Below are positions 1 through 8,649 of a stretch of 64,000 bases of DNA, piece by piece (position 1 is the first letter of the stretch; each line of letters begins with the position of its first letter). Made by a program: the position numbers and the translations under genes. The stretch is taken from contig NZ_JH994111.1 in assembly GCF_000316195.1 (NCBI RefSeq), forward strand, positions 1,629,403 to 1,693,402. The letters run 5' to 3'. The DNA is from Brachyspira hampsonii 30446. GTDB taxonomy: Bacteria > Spirochaetota > Brachyspiria > Brachyspirales > Brachyspiraceae. The notes beneath the pieces were generated by a model that ran no database searches, was not told the DNA's origin, and saw only the letters and a list, made by a program, of their open reading frames with translations.

Positions 1-135
1 TTCACCTCTATTAGCAGAAATGTTATTATTATTTGTTGCAATAGTATTTGCATTAGTATTATCTGCATTAGTATCCTGAGCATAAAGACACACATTAAAT
101 ATTAATGTAAATAATAACAAGACAAAGATTCGCAT
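1..135 (-). CDS. N-terminus of a secreted asparagine-rich protein (partial)
   Basis: Only the first 45 codons are inside the window; the gene runs off the left edge. The start ATG at 135 is preceded by AGAGGA at good spacing. Residues 1-20 form a signal peptide (basic MR, a hydrophobic run of V, L, F and I, then CLYAQ), followed by a low-complexity T/N/A-rich stretch. Such an N/T-rich linker after a signal peptide also occurs in the ankyrin lipoprotein at 16354-18009. The cysteine at residue 16 has no good lipobox, so cleavage after the AQ pair by signal peptidase I is more likely. Function cannot be told from what is visible. Confidence 0.6.
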   Translation of the reverse strand, partial: MRIFVLLLFTLIFNVCLYAQDTNADNTNANTIATNNNNISANRGE

Positions 136-163
136 TCTATCCTCTAAAACTCAATCACTAACT

Positions 164-1360
164 TTAAGAAAATTTAATTTTAAAGAAATTGCGTTTGCCT
201 ACTTTTAAAATCCCCTCTTTAGAAATCAAAAAATTTATATCATTTATCTTTTCATTATCCAAAGCAACACTTCCTTGAGAAACAAGCCTTTTCAAATTGG
301 ATTTACTTTCTGATGACATACAAATGGATAATACATTTAAAATATTATCATCTTTATAAATAATAACTTCTTCTATCTCATCAGGAAGTCCTTTAGAACT
401 GAATATTCTTTTAAACTCTTCTTCAGCATTCAATGCTTCTGATTCTCCATGATATATTTTTACTATCTCTTTTGCTAATATACCTTTTATATTTCTAGGG
501 TTTTCACCATTTTCCATAGCTTTAACATAATTCTTTATATCATCTATAGGTATATCTGTAAGAAGCTCCATATATTTAGATATTAAACTATCCGGTATAC
601 TCATAGCTTTACCATACATATCTTTAGGACTGTCATATATTCCTATATAGTTTCCTAATGATTTACTCATCTTCTCAACACCGTCTAAGCCCTCCAATAA
701 AGGAACAGTAATAACAGCCTGAGGAGATAATCCATACTCCTTCATCAATGTTCTTCCTACAAGCAAATTAAATTTCTGATCATTTCCTCCAAGCTCAACA
801 TCACATTCCAAAGCAACAGAATCATATCCTTGTGCTAATGGATATAAAAATTCCATAATACTAATAGGCTGTCCGTTTTTATATCTTTTAGAAAAATCAT
901 CTCTCTCTATCATCTGAGCTACAGTATATCTTGAAGTAAGTCCTAGCACATCTGCAAAACTCATTTTCTCAAGCCATTTAGAATTAAATTCAACTATAGT
1001 TTTTTCAGGATCCAAAATTTTAAAAACCTGCTGCTTATAAGTTTCAGCATTCCTTAAAACATCTTCTAAAGTAAGTCTTGGTCTTGTTTTAGTTTTACCT
1101 GAAGGATCTCCTATTCTTCCGGTAAAATCACCTATTAAAAATATAACTTTATGACCTAATAATTGAAAATGTCTCATTTTTCTTAAAAGTACAGTATGTC
1201 CCAAGTGTATATCTGGTGCGGTAGGATCAAAGCCGGCTTTTACAGTTAATTGCTTACCGCTTTTTAATTTTTCTTTTATTTCTTCTAAACCTATAACTTC
1301 GCTGATTCCTCTTGTAATTAACTCTATAGATTCTTCAATACTGTATTTTTTATCTTCCAT
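164..1360 (-). CDS. tyrS: Tyrosine--tRNA ligase
   Basis: Class I aminoacyl-tRNA synthetase that charges tRNA-Tyr in the cytoplasm. At 398 residues it is a normal length for the bacterial enzyme. The HIGH-type motif appears as HLGH around residues 52-55 within [13 protein letters not shown], and the KMSKS loop is intact around residue 232 ([10 protein letters not shown]). The last ~65 residues look like an S4-type RNA-binding domain. The GFDPTAPD context is typical of the TyrZ-like branch. It stands alone, 28 bp downstream of the partial secreted gene's start on the same strand. No T-box or other leader structure is seen upstream. Confidence 0.96.
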   Translation of the reverse strand: MEDKKYSIEESIELITRGISEVIGLEEIKEKLKSGKQLTVKAGFDPTAPDIHLGHTVLLRKMRHFQLLGHKVIFLIGDFTGRIGDPSGKTKTRPRLTLEDVLRNAETYKQQVFKILDPEKTIVEFNSKWLEKMSFADVLGLTSRYTVAQMIERDDFSKRYKNGQPISIMEFLYPLAQGYDSVALECDVELGGNDQKFNLLVGRTLMKEYGLSPQAVITVPLLEGLDGVEKMSKSLGNYIGIYDSPKDMYGKAMSIPDSLISKYMELLTDIPIDDIKNYVKAMENGENPRNIKGILAKEIVKIYHGESEALNAEEEFKRIFSSKGLPDEIEEVIIYKDDNILNVLSICMSSESKSNLKRLVSQGSVALDNEKINDINFLISKEGILKVGKRNFFKIKFS

Positions 1361-1531
1361 TTTACTATCCCTTTAATAAAAATTATTATAACAAAAATAT
1401 AATTATAGTAGAATATTAATAATAATGTAAATTTCAATTAAAGTCAAATAAAGAATTTTTATTATGTTAATTATAAATAAAATAGAATAATTTTTTAATA
1501 TTAATTCAATATTTTTTAATATATAATCTTA

Positions 1532-2608
1532 TTACTTTATTATCATTTCTTTTGTGAAACTATTCAAGTTTTTATGTCCTTCCTTAGTTACAAGTATCAA
1601 ATCCTCTATTCTTACACCCACTTTCTTATCAGCATAATAAATACCTGGTTCTATTGAGAATATCATGCCCTCTTTTAATAATGCCTGATGAACAGAACTA
1701 ACATCTCCATATTCATGAACATCCATACCTATGCAATGCCCTGTTCTATGAGTAAAATATTCTCCATATCCATTTCCTGTTATATATGAACGTGCCTCAT
1801 TATCTATATCTGAAAATTTTAATCCTTCCTTTACTTTATCAATAGCTCTTTCATTAGCAGTTTTTACTATATTATATATTTTTTTAGCCTCATCATCAGG
1901 CTCGCCAAAAAATATAGTTCTAGTCATGTCAGAACAATATCCATCATGCATGCAGCCCATATCTATAACCAAACAGCCATTATCTCCTATTATATTATTG
2001 CCTGTAGAATAATGAGGATTAGCAGCATTCTCTGCAAAAGCTATTATAGGTGTAAAAGAAAATCCTCCGTCTGCTCCGTTTCTTTTATATATAAGTTTTA
2101 ATTCCTCTAAGATGTCAAGCTCTTTCATGCCAGATCTTATAAAATTAATAATATCATTCATACTTTTATCATTAATCTCTGATGCTTTTATCATCTTTTT
2201 TATTTCTTCTTCGTCCTTTTGCATTCTTACATAGTCTATACAGCTTGACGCATTTAAATAACTTTCTGCAATATTAAGCTCCATCATCTCAAGCAAAAAA
2301 TTTGATGTCATTACCTTATCTATTCCTATATTTTTATCTTTACGGACAAATTTTGATAATTTCTTTACAGCACTTTCTGTATCTGAATAGTATAAAATAT
2401 CTATATCATTATTATTTAATGGAAAAAGCTGATTATTAATAAGATGAACTTCATTATCCTGATTAATATAAAGTCCTAAAAATCTTTCTCCTGAATGTAT
2501 ATTAATATTTGTAAGATAATATATTGACATTCTATCTGTTATAACAAATTGATAAATATTTTTTTCTTTCATAGAATCAATAACTCTGTTTAATCTATTA
2601 GCATTCAT
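1532..2608 (-). CDS. M24 family metallopeptidase (Xaa-Pro peptidase-like)
   Basis: Probable cytosolic aminopeptidase or dipeptidase acting on Xaa-Pro bonds. The N-terminal ~125 residues are a creatinase-like domain and the rest is the pita-bread catalytic fold. Metal ligands are visible: two Asp in VIDMG and SDMTRT, a His in HRTGHCIGMDVHE, and two Glu in IEPGIYY and GVRIEDL. I start it at the ATG at 2608 (358 aa) because AAAGGA lies nine bases upstream; the longer open frame would start at an unsupported TTG. PepP versus PepQ specificity cannot be decided from the sequence. Confidence 0.88.
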   Translation of the reverse strand: MNANRLNRVIDSMKEKNIYQFVITDRMSIYYLTNINIHSGERFLGLYINQDNEVHLINNQLFPLNNNDIDILYYSDTESAVKKLSKFVRKDKNIGIDKVMTSNFLLEMMELNIAESYLNASSCIDYVRMQKDEEEIKKMIKASEINDKSMNDIINFIRSGMKELDILEELKLIYKRNGADGGFSFTPIIAFAENAANPHYSTGNNIIGDNGCLVIDMGCMHDGYCSDMTRTIFFGEPDDEAKKIYNIVKTANERAIDKVKEGLKFSDIDNEARSYITGNGYGEYFTHRTGHCIGMDVHEYGDVSSVHQALLKEGMIFSIEPGIYYADKKVGVRIEDLILVTKEGHKNLNSFTKEMIIK

Positions 2609-2680
2609 AAGAATAATTCCTTTAAAACTCAAAAATTATTAAAATGCATTATATACTGTAATATATTATTTGTATATAAA

Positions 2681-3571
2681 TTATTTGTTTTTTTCAGGTA
2701 AACTAAGCAAAGTCAAAGCAGTCAATGTTAATAATACACCTATAACGGAAAGTACAGTAGGAATTTCATGATAAAAGAATATGCCAAAAAACATTGCCGC
2801 TATAGGCTCTCCTGATGCCAATATAGAAGCCTTTCCCGCATCCATATAACCTAAAGCTATAGTAAAAAATGCATAAGGAAATACCGATGTACAAAGAGAA
2901 TGAAAAAGCATAAAAACTAACATTCCTGAACCATTTTCTATTACAACATTTGAAAGAGCTTTCCAATCGGTAAAAGGAAGTGATATTACGGCTATGCTTA
3001 TTAATGCATACAATGTAACTGTCAATGTATTATAATTTTTTCTTATAGCAAGTTTAGAGAATATACTGTAAAGTCCGTAGAAAAAAGCACCTAAAAAACC
3101 TATAAATATACCGAAATATGTCCAATGCATAGTTTCATTAGTTTCAAGTATTCCGCTTGCAAAGAAACAGCCTAACAATGCTAGTATCATACAAATAATT
3201 TTTTTTGATGTGATTTTCTCTTTAAAAAATATATTGGCAAATATTAAAACAAATATAGGTGATAAACTCAAAAGAATAGCAGACAAAGATAATGATAATT
3301 GCTTTACAGCCTCATTATAGCAAATATTAAGCCCCAATATTCCAAGTATGCCGGATGCAATAAATATCCATAAATCTTTTAATTTTATTTTTACCAAAGA
3401 TCTGTCATATAAAAATACACTTATAAAAAATATTATGCTTGCTAAAATAACTCTTGAAGAAACTACAGTAAAACTATTTATATTTAATTCCATAAGTCTT
3501 CTGATAAATATTCCGCCGCCGCCCCAAAATATACCAGATAATATAGGAAGAATTGGTATAAACTTTTTCAT
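2681..3571 (-). CDS. EamA/DMT-family inner membrane transporter
   Basis: About 296 residues with ten hydrophobic segments arranged as two EamA halves, as in RhaT/YdcZ-type drug/metabolite exporters. The first half begins PILSGIFWGGGGIFIRR and the second around residue 150 (WTYFGIFIGFLGAFFYG). A cluster of small residues (ASGEPIAAMFFGIFFY) near helix 9 is typical of the family. I prefer the ATG at 3571 because GGAG lies 12 bases upstream; the ATG at 3589 has no ribosome site. The substrate is unknown. There is no operon partner, as the next gene downstream is 72 bp away. Confidence 0.85.
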   Translation of the reverse strand: MKKFIPILPILSGIFWGGGGIFIRRLMELNINSFTVVSSRVILASIIFFISVFLYDRSLVKIKLKDLWIFIASGILGILGLNICYNEAVKQLSLSLSAILLSLSPIFVLIFANIFFKEKITSKKIICMILALLGCFFASGILETNETMHWTYFGIFIGFLGAFFYGLYSIFSKLAIRKNYNTLTVTLYALISIAVISLPFTDWKALSNVVIENGSGMLVFMLFHSLCTSVFPYAFFTIALGYMDAGKASILASGEPIAAMFFGIFFYHEIPTVLSVIGVLLTLTALTLLSLPEKNK

Positions 3572-3836
3572 AATGAAGCAAGACTCCATAAAATAATAAT
3601 TAAAATTTTGAATAGGTATTATATATTAAAAATAATTTTTTTTAATAAGATTTTTTAAATATTTTTTATATTGAATGATTTTCATTAATTATCGATGTTC
3701 TAAAGAAGTATAACTTAAAAGCTCAAAAATAATTTACTTGGGAAAGTTGAATATTTAATATATCTATAAAAATGGCTAACCAATTTATAGTATTTTTAAT
3801 ATTAAAGCTTTATTATAAAAAATAGTTAAAAAAATA

Positions 3837-3867
3837 AACCGCTTTTGTGGGATGAACAAAGCGGCTT
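3837..3867 (-). terminator. Rho-independent terminator-like hairpin in a gene-free region
   Basis: CCGCTTTTGT pairs with ACAAAGCGG across a 7-base loop. Read on the minus strand the hairpin is followed by GGTTTATTTTTTT, a good U-tract, so it would end leftward transcription. No gene lies to its right on that strand before the plus-strand gene at 4426. The 3600-4425 stretch otherwise holds only AT-rich sequence and the inverted-repeat element at 3982-4256. The terminator may belong to an unannotated small RNA or the remnant of a lost gene. Confidence 0.55.
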
Positions 3868-3981
3868 ATTACAAATATAGTTATTGGGGGGTAGTCCAAT
3901 CAACTAAATATATTATCGGCCGCTTGGAAATTAACTTTAATATTTTTATAAAAAAGAGAAAAATTATTAAAAAAATATAAT

Positions 3982-4256
3982 ATACTTGTTTCAAAACTAA
4001 ATTTATAAATTTTTAATTTAATATTTTTAAATTATAGTTGGGGCTTCACATTTGTGCACCGCTCTGCGTACTTACGCAAAACCCCACTTCTTTTGTGAGG
4101 CTGTCCGCCTCGTTGTGCGTGCCTTTAGCAGACGAAAGACTGCATGTTTATATACTAAAATAATAGTTTATACAACATGTAAAATATCATATTTATAATT
4201 TTAAACATTAAATAATTTCATATTTAATGTTTTCAAGTAGTTTTGAAACAAGTCTA
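3982..4256. repeat. Palindromic repeat element, copy 1 (TACTTGTTTCAAAACTA ends)
   Basis: The left end ATACTTGTTTCAAAACTAA is the inverted complement of the right end TAGTTTTGAAACAAGTCTA. The right half from GACTGCATGTTTATATACT onward is closely similar to the element at 63578-63786. A GC-richer core lies inside (GGGGCTTCAC ... GAGGCTGTCCGCCTC). There is no transposase gene, so this is a MITE-like non-autonomous or structural repeat. Confidence 0.8.
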
Positions 4257-4425
4257 ATATAAATAAACATGTATTTTTAATTTAAAAAAAATTATATTAA
4301 AATTTTCAAATTATAATAAAACATATAAATACTTGAAATTTATATTTATATAATATATATTTGTATATAAATCATAATTATATATATCTATTTTGATAAT
4401 TTCATAAAAATCATAAGGAGTAAAT

Positions 4426-5355
4426 ATGTCTGATAATAACCCTCCAAAAATATTTGAAATAGCTAAAGATTTATCATCATCATCACTTAACCCTATTAAT
4501 GCTATAGCAAATGCTACTAATAGTATAATATCATCTATATCAAATGCTAAGAGCAAAATGGTTGAATCTGATAATAATAGAGATATAGAAAATAAAAGAA
4601 CTGATGCAAAATTAAAGATAGATATCGCTAGCTCTAGCATAACTGGTATAGCAAATGCTGTTTCATCAGTATCAAATGTTATATCGAAATCAAAGGAAAC
4701 AAAGGCTAAAATAGTTGAATCTGATAATAATAAAGATATAGAAAATAAAAAAACTGATGCTATGATGAAAACAAGTATTACAAATTCTGCTATAAGTGGA
4801 GCTGCAAATGTTGGTAATTCAATAATATCTTCTATATCATATGCCTTTGGGAAATCAAAAGAAAGTGAGACTAGAATATCAGAATCTAAAGATAATAAAA
4901 CAATAAAAATAGCTGAATCTGATAATAATAAAGATATAGAAAATAAAAGAACTGATGCTATAATGAAAGTTGAAATCGTAAAAGAAGGAGTAAATTTAAC
5001 TTCTGTTGTTCTTAATAATACTGATGCAATAGTTGATGTATTAAATACATTTAAAGAAGCAAAATTAGCAATGGCGGAAATAGAAGCAGATTTAGAAAAA
5101 AATCAACTTGAATTTGAAAAATGGAAAATTCAAGCTAATAACGATTTGATAAAATTCCAAGAAGCATCTAATAATACAAAAGAAATTATAAGCTCATATT
5201 CAAGAAGATTAGAAAAAATTACAGATACTATTTTATCAATACCTACAGATACATTAAATGTAGAGGAAATAAAAATAAGAACACAATTATTAGAAAAAAT
5301 GGATAATATAGATGATAAATTAGCTAAGACATTATTTGAATTATTAGGAAGATGA
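4426..5355 (+). CDS. Repeat-containing protein of unknown function
   Basis: 309 residues with a strong ribosome site (AAGGAG, five bases before ATG). Three near-identical copies of ESDNNKDIENKRTDA begin near residues 46, 97 and 163, separated by alanine/serine-rich, mildly hydrophobic stretches with small residues (SITGIANAVSSVSNVIS). After residue ~210 the sequence becomes charged and helical (EIEADLEKNQLEFEKWK), probably a coiled coil. There is no signal peptide and I recognise no family. The next gene starts one base after its stop, so the two are co-translated and probably work together. The amphipathic spacers could interact with the membrane protein encoded next; that is inference. Confidence 0.75.
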   Translation: MSDNNPPKIFEIAKDLSSSSLNPINAIANATNSIISSISNAKSKMVESDNNRDIENKRTDAKLKIDIASSSITGIANAVSSVSNVISKSKETKAKIVESDNNKDIENKKTDAMMKTSITNSAISGAANVGNSIISSISYAFGKSKESETRISESKDNKTIKIAESDNNKDIENKRTDAIMKVEIVKEGVNLTSVVLNNTDAIVDVLNTFKEAKLAMAEIEADLEKNQLEFEKWKIQANNDLIKFQEASNNTKEIISSYSRRLEKITDTILSIPTDTLNVEEIKIRTQLLEKMDNIDDKLAKTLFELLGR

Positions 5356-5356
5356 A

Positions 5357-6394
5357 ATGGATATAAAAACTTTAAATGTAGATGCCAATGAGTTATTAAA
5401 AATAAAAACAGATTTAGAAAATATACTTAATGAAATGGATAGATTAGCAGGAGAATGGATTAATATATCCGCTTCAATAAAAGATGTTGCAGTTTCTTTC
5501 TCTATAATAAATAAAAAATTAGGTATAATAAAAAAAGAAACTTTATTAAAAATAAGTCCGAAAATAGGATTAGCAATAGCAGCTGGTACTTTGATAGTTA
5601 AGGGAACAACAAAAATAATTACTGAAATGCAGAAAAACAAAAAAATTAAGGAAACATTGCCTATTTTAAAAGAGACAGCTAATATAAAAATACCAATAAT
5701 AAAAGAGCATATAGAAACACTGGAACATAAATTAATGAAAGTTAATAAAATATTAACAAGCGATATTCAAATAAAATTATCAGAAAATAATATACAAAAT
5801 AAAGATCTATTAATAAATGGAATAAATTCATCATTTACTTCTTATTGTACATTAAACCATGTGTATAAAACCTGTCAATATGTTCTTGATACATATTATG
5901 CATGGTTAAATGATAAACTCGACTGCGGAAAATCAGTGCCAAATATAAATCAAGTATATTATGAATCTACTTTGTATTTATATAATAACTCCTATTTTAA
6001 ATCAATTATAACATCAAATCCTAGTTTTGGTTCATTACTAATTATAAATAACAATGATAATCCTGAAATTGAATTTATACCAACTCTACTAACATCGTAT
6101 GCTTTAACTAATAATAATGAATTATATAATTTTATATTCAATAATAGAAAAAATGAAAATCTTAAAGAAAGTAAATTAATAAATACTTTTAAGAAAGCAA
6201 GAAAATTAAAGATAAAAGAAGAAATAAAAAAGAAGTTTATTAATAATCCTATAATTTTATTATTTATTTTTATTGTAACTTCATTAACTACTTTTTTTAT
6301 AGAAAAAAAATGCATATGGAACTTTATTGCAAACATCTTTATTTACATTGGCAGCAGCATTAATAGCAACAATTATATTCTATGCTTTAACTAA
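5357..6394 (+). CDS. Unknown membrane protein, N-terminal part of a frameshifted gene
   Basis: 345 residues in this frame. It starts one base after the preceding stop. A helical N-terminus (LLKIKTDLENILNEMDRL) is followed by a short hydrophobic stretch at ~75-92 and a long soluble region. Near residue 300 there is a transmembrane segment (IILLFIFIVTSLTTFFI). Immediately after it, at the run of eight A at 6303-6310, the frame leaves the likely original path: the last ~27 residues read on as an unconvincing tail, while the +1 frame continues a hydrophobic segment and a further 270 residues (next entry). Removing one A gives a single 589-residue protein. I recognise no family. Confidence 0.65.
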   Translation: MDIKTLNVDANELLKIKTDLENILNEMDRLAGEWINISASIKDVAVSFSIINKKLGIIKKETLLKISPKIGLAIAAGTLIVKGTTKIITEMQKNKKIKETLPILKETANIKIPIIKEHIETLEHKLMKVNKILTSDIQIKLSENNIQNKDLLINGINSSFTSYCTLNHVYKTCQYVLDTYYAWLNDKLDCGKSVPNINQVYYESTLYLYNNSYFKSIITSNPSFGSLLIINNNDNPEIEFIPTLLTSYALTNNNELYNFIFNNRKNENLKESKLINTFKKARKLKIKEEIKKKFINNPIILLFIFIVTSLTTFFIEKKCIWNFIANIFIYIGSSINSNNYILCFN

Positions 6395-7127
6395 ATTATA
6401 TTCTATATTCCTAATAAATAAAAAATCTAAATTTGATTCTGGTGATATTTTAAAATCTTTGTTTTCATTTATTATTATGATATTATTGATTATTGGAAGT
6501 ACATTTGGATATAATAAATATTATAATGTAAATTATAAAGAAAATAATATAATAAATATTAAAGATAATGAAAACAATATATTAAAATTGATATCAAATA
6601 AAGATTTTGAAAATGCCTACAATAAGAATTCTTCTTTTCAATTATTAAATAAATTTCCTATTGTAGATATTAAAGAAGGAAAAACTTTAAAAAATATAAG
6701 AAAAGAACTTTATAATAATATGGCAACAAACTTTTTTAATAATATGGAATATATAGTATTTAATGAAGATATGGATTATGATAATTATAATTATATTTCA
6801 ACAGCTTACGAAAATAGGAAAAAATATTATACAAAAATTATTGATAAAGATCAAAAAGAATATGCTGATAAATTAATGAAAGATATACCTGAAATTGTTG
6901 ATAATAAAAGACATCAATATTTATTATCTCAAATTTCAATAATAGAAAATTTAATAGAAGAAGATAAGAAGCTAGAAGCTAGAAAAGCCATATTTCAATT
7001 AGAGCATTTATCTGATTCAAAACTTAAAATAAATGATGAAAAGAAATTATTGTTTTTTGGTAATACGATTGAATATAAAAAGTATTGGGAAAAAGAAAGA
7101 GAAAGATTATCAGAATTAATAAAATAA
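6327..7127 (+). CDS. C-terminal part of the same frameshifted membrane protein
   Basis: This frame opens with a TTG (6327) with no ribosome site, inside the end of the previous frame. Upstream it continues without a stop to the poly-A run at 6303-6310, so it is best read as the rest of the 5357 gene after a one-base shift. Two hydrophobic segments (LFTLAAALIATIIFYAL and LFSFIIMILLIIGSTFGY) are followed by ~190 soluble, charged residues. No known domain is seen. It may be made by slippage at the A-run, or the gene may be inactive in this isolate. Confidence 0.6.
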   Translation: MQTSLFTLAAALIATIIFYALTKLYSIFLINKKSKFDSGDILKSLFSFIIMILLIIGSTFGYNKYYNVNYKENNIINIKDNENNILKLISNKDFENAYNKNSSFQLLNKFPIVDIKEGKTLKNIRKELYNNMATNFFNNMEYIVFNEDMDYDNYNYISTAYENRKKYYTKIIDKDQKEYADKLMKDIPEIVDNKRHQYLLSQISIIENLIEEDKKLEARKAIFQLEHLSDSKLKINDEKKLLFFGNTIEYKKYWEKERERLSELIK

Positions 7128-7309
7128 ATATATAAAATTATTCTTTAATAAAAACCCTTAGCATTCATTAATTTATATACTAACGATAGTTTTTTATTCT
7201 ATTACGAGTAAAACATTAAATTTAATAACTTTATATATTTATAGTAAATACAATATCATCACTTATATTGAAATACATCATTAAAAAATAAATATTAAAA
7301 AAATAAAAA

Positions 7310-7335
7310 CCGCTAATATTAATAAATACTAGCGG
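7310..7335 (-). terminator. Terminator of the thrS-infC-rpmI-rplT operon
   Basis: CCGCTA and TAGCGG form the outer stem with a second short stem TATT/AATA inside. On the minus strand the hairpin is followed by TTTTTATTTTTTT. It lies 39 bp after the rplT stop, the expected place for a rho-independent terminator of this operon. Confidence 0.85.
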
Positions 7336-7373
7336 CAAGTTTATACATAAGTAAATATTTTTAAGTCTAATTT

Positions 7374-7727
7374 TTAAGCAAGTGCTTTTTTAGCTACCTC
7401 AACTACAGCTTCAAATGCTTTATAATCATCAATAGCCAAATTAGATAAAGCTTTTCTGTCAATTATAACATTAGCTTTTTTAAGTCCGTTAATGAACTTG
7501 CTATAAGATATACCTAAAGGTCTGCAAGCTGCATTGATTCTTAAAGTCCATAAGCGTCTCATCATTCTTTTTTTCTGTCTTCTGTCACGATAAGCGTATT
7601 TTAAGCCTCTTATTACAGCTTCTTTAGCTTGTTTCATCTGCTTACTATGAGAACCATAGTAACCTTTAGCCATCTTTAATATTTTTTTAACTTTTTTCTT
7701 TCTTACTACACCGCTAACTGCTCTCAT
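7374..7727 (-). CDS. rplT: Large ribosomal subunit protein bL20
   Basis: 117 residues, the usual length. It has the typical very basic N-terminal tail ([19 protein letters not shown]) that threads into the 23S rRNA, and the globular [12 protein letters not shown] region. L20 is needed early in large-subunit assembly and in many bacteria represses its own operon by binding a leader RNA. It is last in the thrS-infC-rpmI-rplT operon, 14 bp after rpmI, with an RBS-like AAAGGAG before the ATG. Confidence 0.97.
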   Translation of the reverse strand: MRAVSGVVRKKKVKKILKMAKGYYGSHSKQMKQAKEAVIRGLKYAYRDRRQKKRMMRRLWTLRINAACRPLGISYSKFINGLKKANVIIDRKALSNLAIDDYKAFEAVVEVAKKALA

Positions 7728-7741
7728 TTTAGTCTCCTTTA

Positions 7742-7945
7742 TTATCTGCCGTAAGGCATTAATCTTGGCATTTCTAACATATTAGTATCATCAGCTATTC
7801 TAGCTTTACGATATTTTCTTTTAGTGTCAGGTCTTTTGCTTAAGAATTTGTGGCTACCAAATGCATGAGCAAATTTAACTTTACCTGTTTTAGAAAATCT
7901 AAAACGTTTTTTTGCACCGCTTTTTGTTTTTAATTTTTGTTTCAT
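7742..7945 (-). CDS. rpmI: Large ribosomal subunit protein bL35
   Basis: 67 residues, basic throughout. It starts [15 protein letters not shown] and carries the conserved [21 protein letters not shown] region of bL35. It lies between infC and rplT as in most bacteria. The 101-bp gap to infC is longer than the other gaps in this operon and contains a perfect hairpin (7986-8010), so its translation or transcription may be controlled separately. Confidence 0.97.
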   Translation of the reverse strand: MKQKLKTKSGAKKRFRFSKTGKVKFAHAFGSHKFLSKRPDTKRKYRKARIADDTNMLEMPRLMPYGR

Positions 7946-7985
7946 AAACTAATATCCTTTTAATTATATTTACTGTATGCTCAAT

Positions 7986-8010
7986 CTATATGTATGATAA
8001 GTACATATAG
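7986..8010 (-). promoter_or_regulatory. Perfect hairpin between infC and rpmI, candidate L20-type regulatory site
   Basis: CTATATGTA and TACATATAG pair perfectly over 9 bp with a 7-base loop in the infC-rpmI intergenic RNA. There is no U-tract, so it is not a terminator. In E. coli the L20 translational operator lies in this same position; in Bacillus it is upstream of infC. The assignment to L20 control is inference from position only. Confidence 0.4.
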
Positions 8011-8046
8011 CTAGTGGGCTATTTAATATTTTGAAAAATATATTTA

Positions 8047-8637
8047 TTATTCTTCAGTATTTTCAGAAGATTCTTTTTTGGCAGAAGAACCTTCAGAATC
8101 AGAAGCAGTTTTTTTTGCTTTTACAGGGTTAAGCACTGCCGATAGATTCTTACCTTCTAATTTAGCAGGTTTTTCTGTAGAAGCTTCATTCTCTAAATCT
8201 TGTATAATTTTATTGATAAGTTCATAGCCGAATTCAGTATGGGCCATTTCCCTACCCCTAAACATTATAGTGATTTTTACCTTATTACCTTCATCTAAGA
8301 ATTCACGAATATGCTTCATTTTAAAGTTATAATCATGTATGCTTATCTGAGGACGCATCTTAATTTCTTTAAGCTGAACTAATTTCTGTTTTTTCTTAGC
8401 TTCTTTACTCTTTTTCTGAATATCAAATTTATACTTACCATAATTGATAATCTTACAAACAGGAGGTTCTGCTGTAGGAGCTATCTCCACCAAATCTGAA
8501 CCTTCGCTTTTTGCTAATGCAAGAGCATCTTTAATACTCATTACACCAAGACTTCCTCTCTCATCATGCACAACTCTAACTTCTGGTGCAGTAATAAATT
8601 GATTAATTCTCTCTCCTTCTTTTTTTACTGTTGCCAT
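8047..8637 (-). CDS. infC: Translation initiation factor IF-3
   Basis: 196 residues with the standard two-domain layout. The N-domain includes INQFITAPEVRVV and EIAPTAEPPVCKIINYGKYKFD. The C-domain includes KMRPQISIHDYNFKMKH and VKITIMFRGREMAHTEFG, which binds the 30S platform and checks the initiator tRNA. The last ~30 residues are a lysine/serine/glutamate-rich extension. The start is a plain ATG, not the AUU or similar rare codon used for autoregulation in enterobacteria, so that feedback mode is absent here. Its ribosome site GAGGT overlaps the thrS stop codon, implying translational coupling. Confidence 0.97.
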   Translation of the reverse strand: MATVKKEGERINQFITAPEVRVVHDERGSLGVMSIKDALALAKSEGSDLVEIAPTAEPPVCKIINYGKYKFDIQKKSKEAKKKQKLVQLKEIKMRPQISIHDYNFKMKHIREFLDEGNKVKITIMFRGREMAHTEFGYELINKIIQDLENEASTEKPAKLEGKNLSAVLNPVKAKKTASDSEGSSAKKESSENTEE

Positions 8638-8649
8638 TATTTAGCTACC

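Noticed and set aside
2766-3596. Open frames overlapping the EamA gene on both strands
   Set aside because: They overlap a gene with clear family motifs and lack ribosome sites and recognisable proteins.
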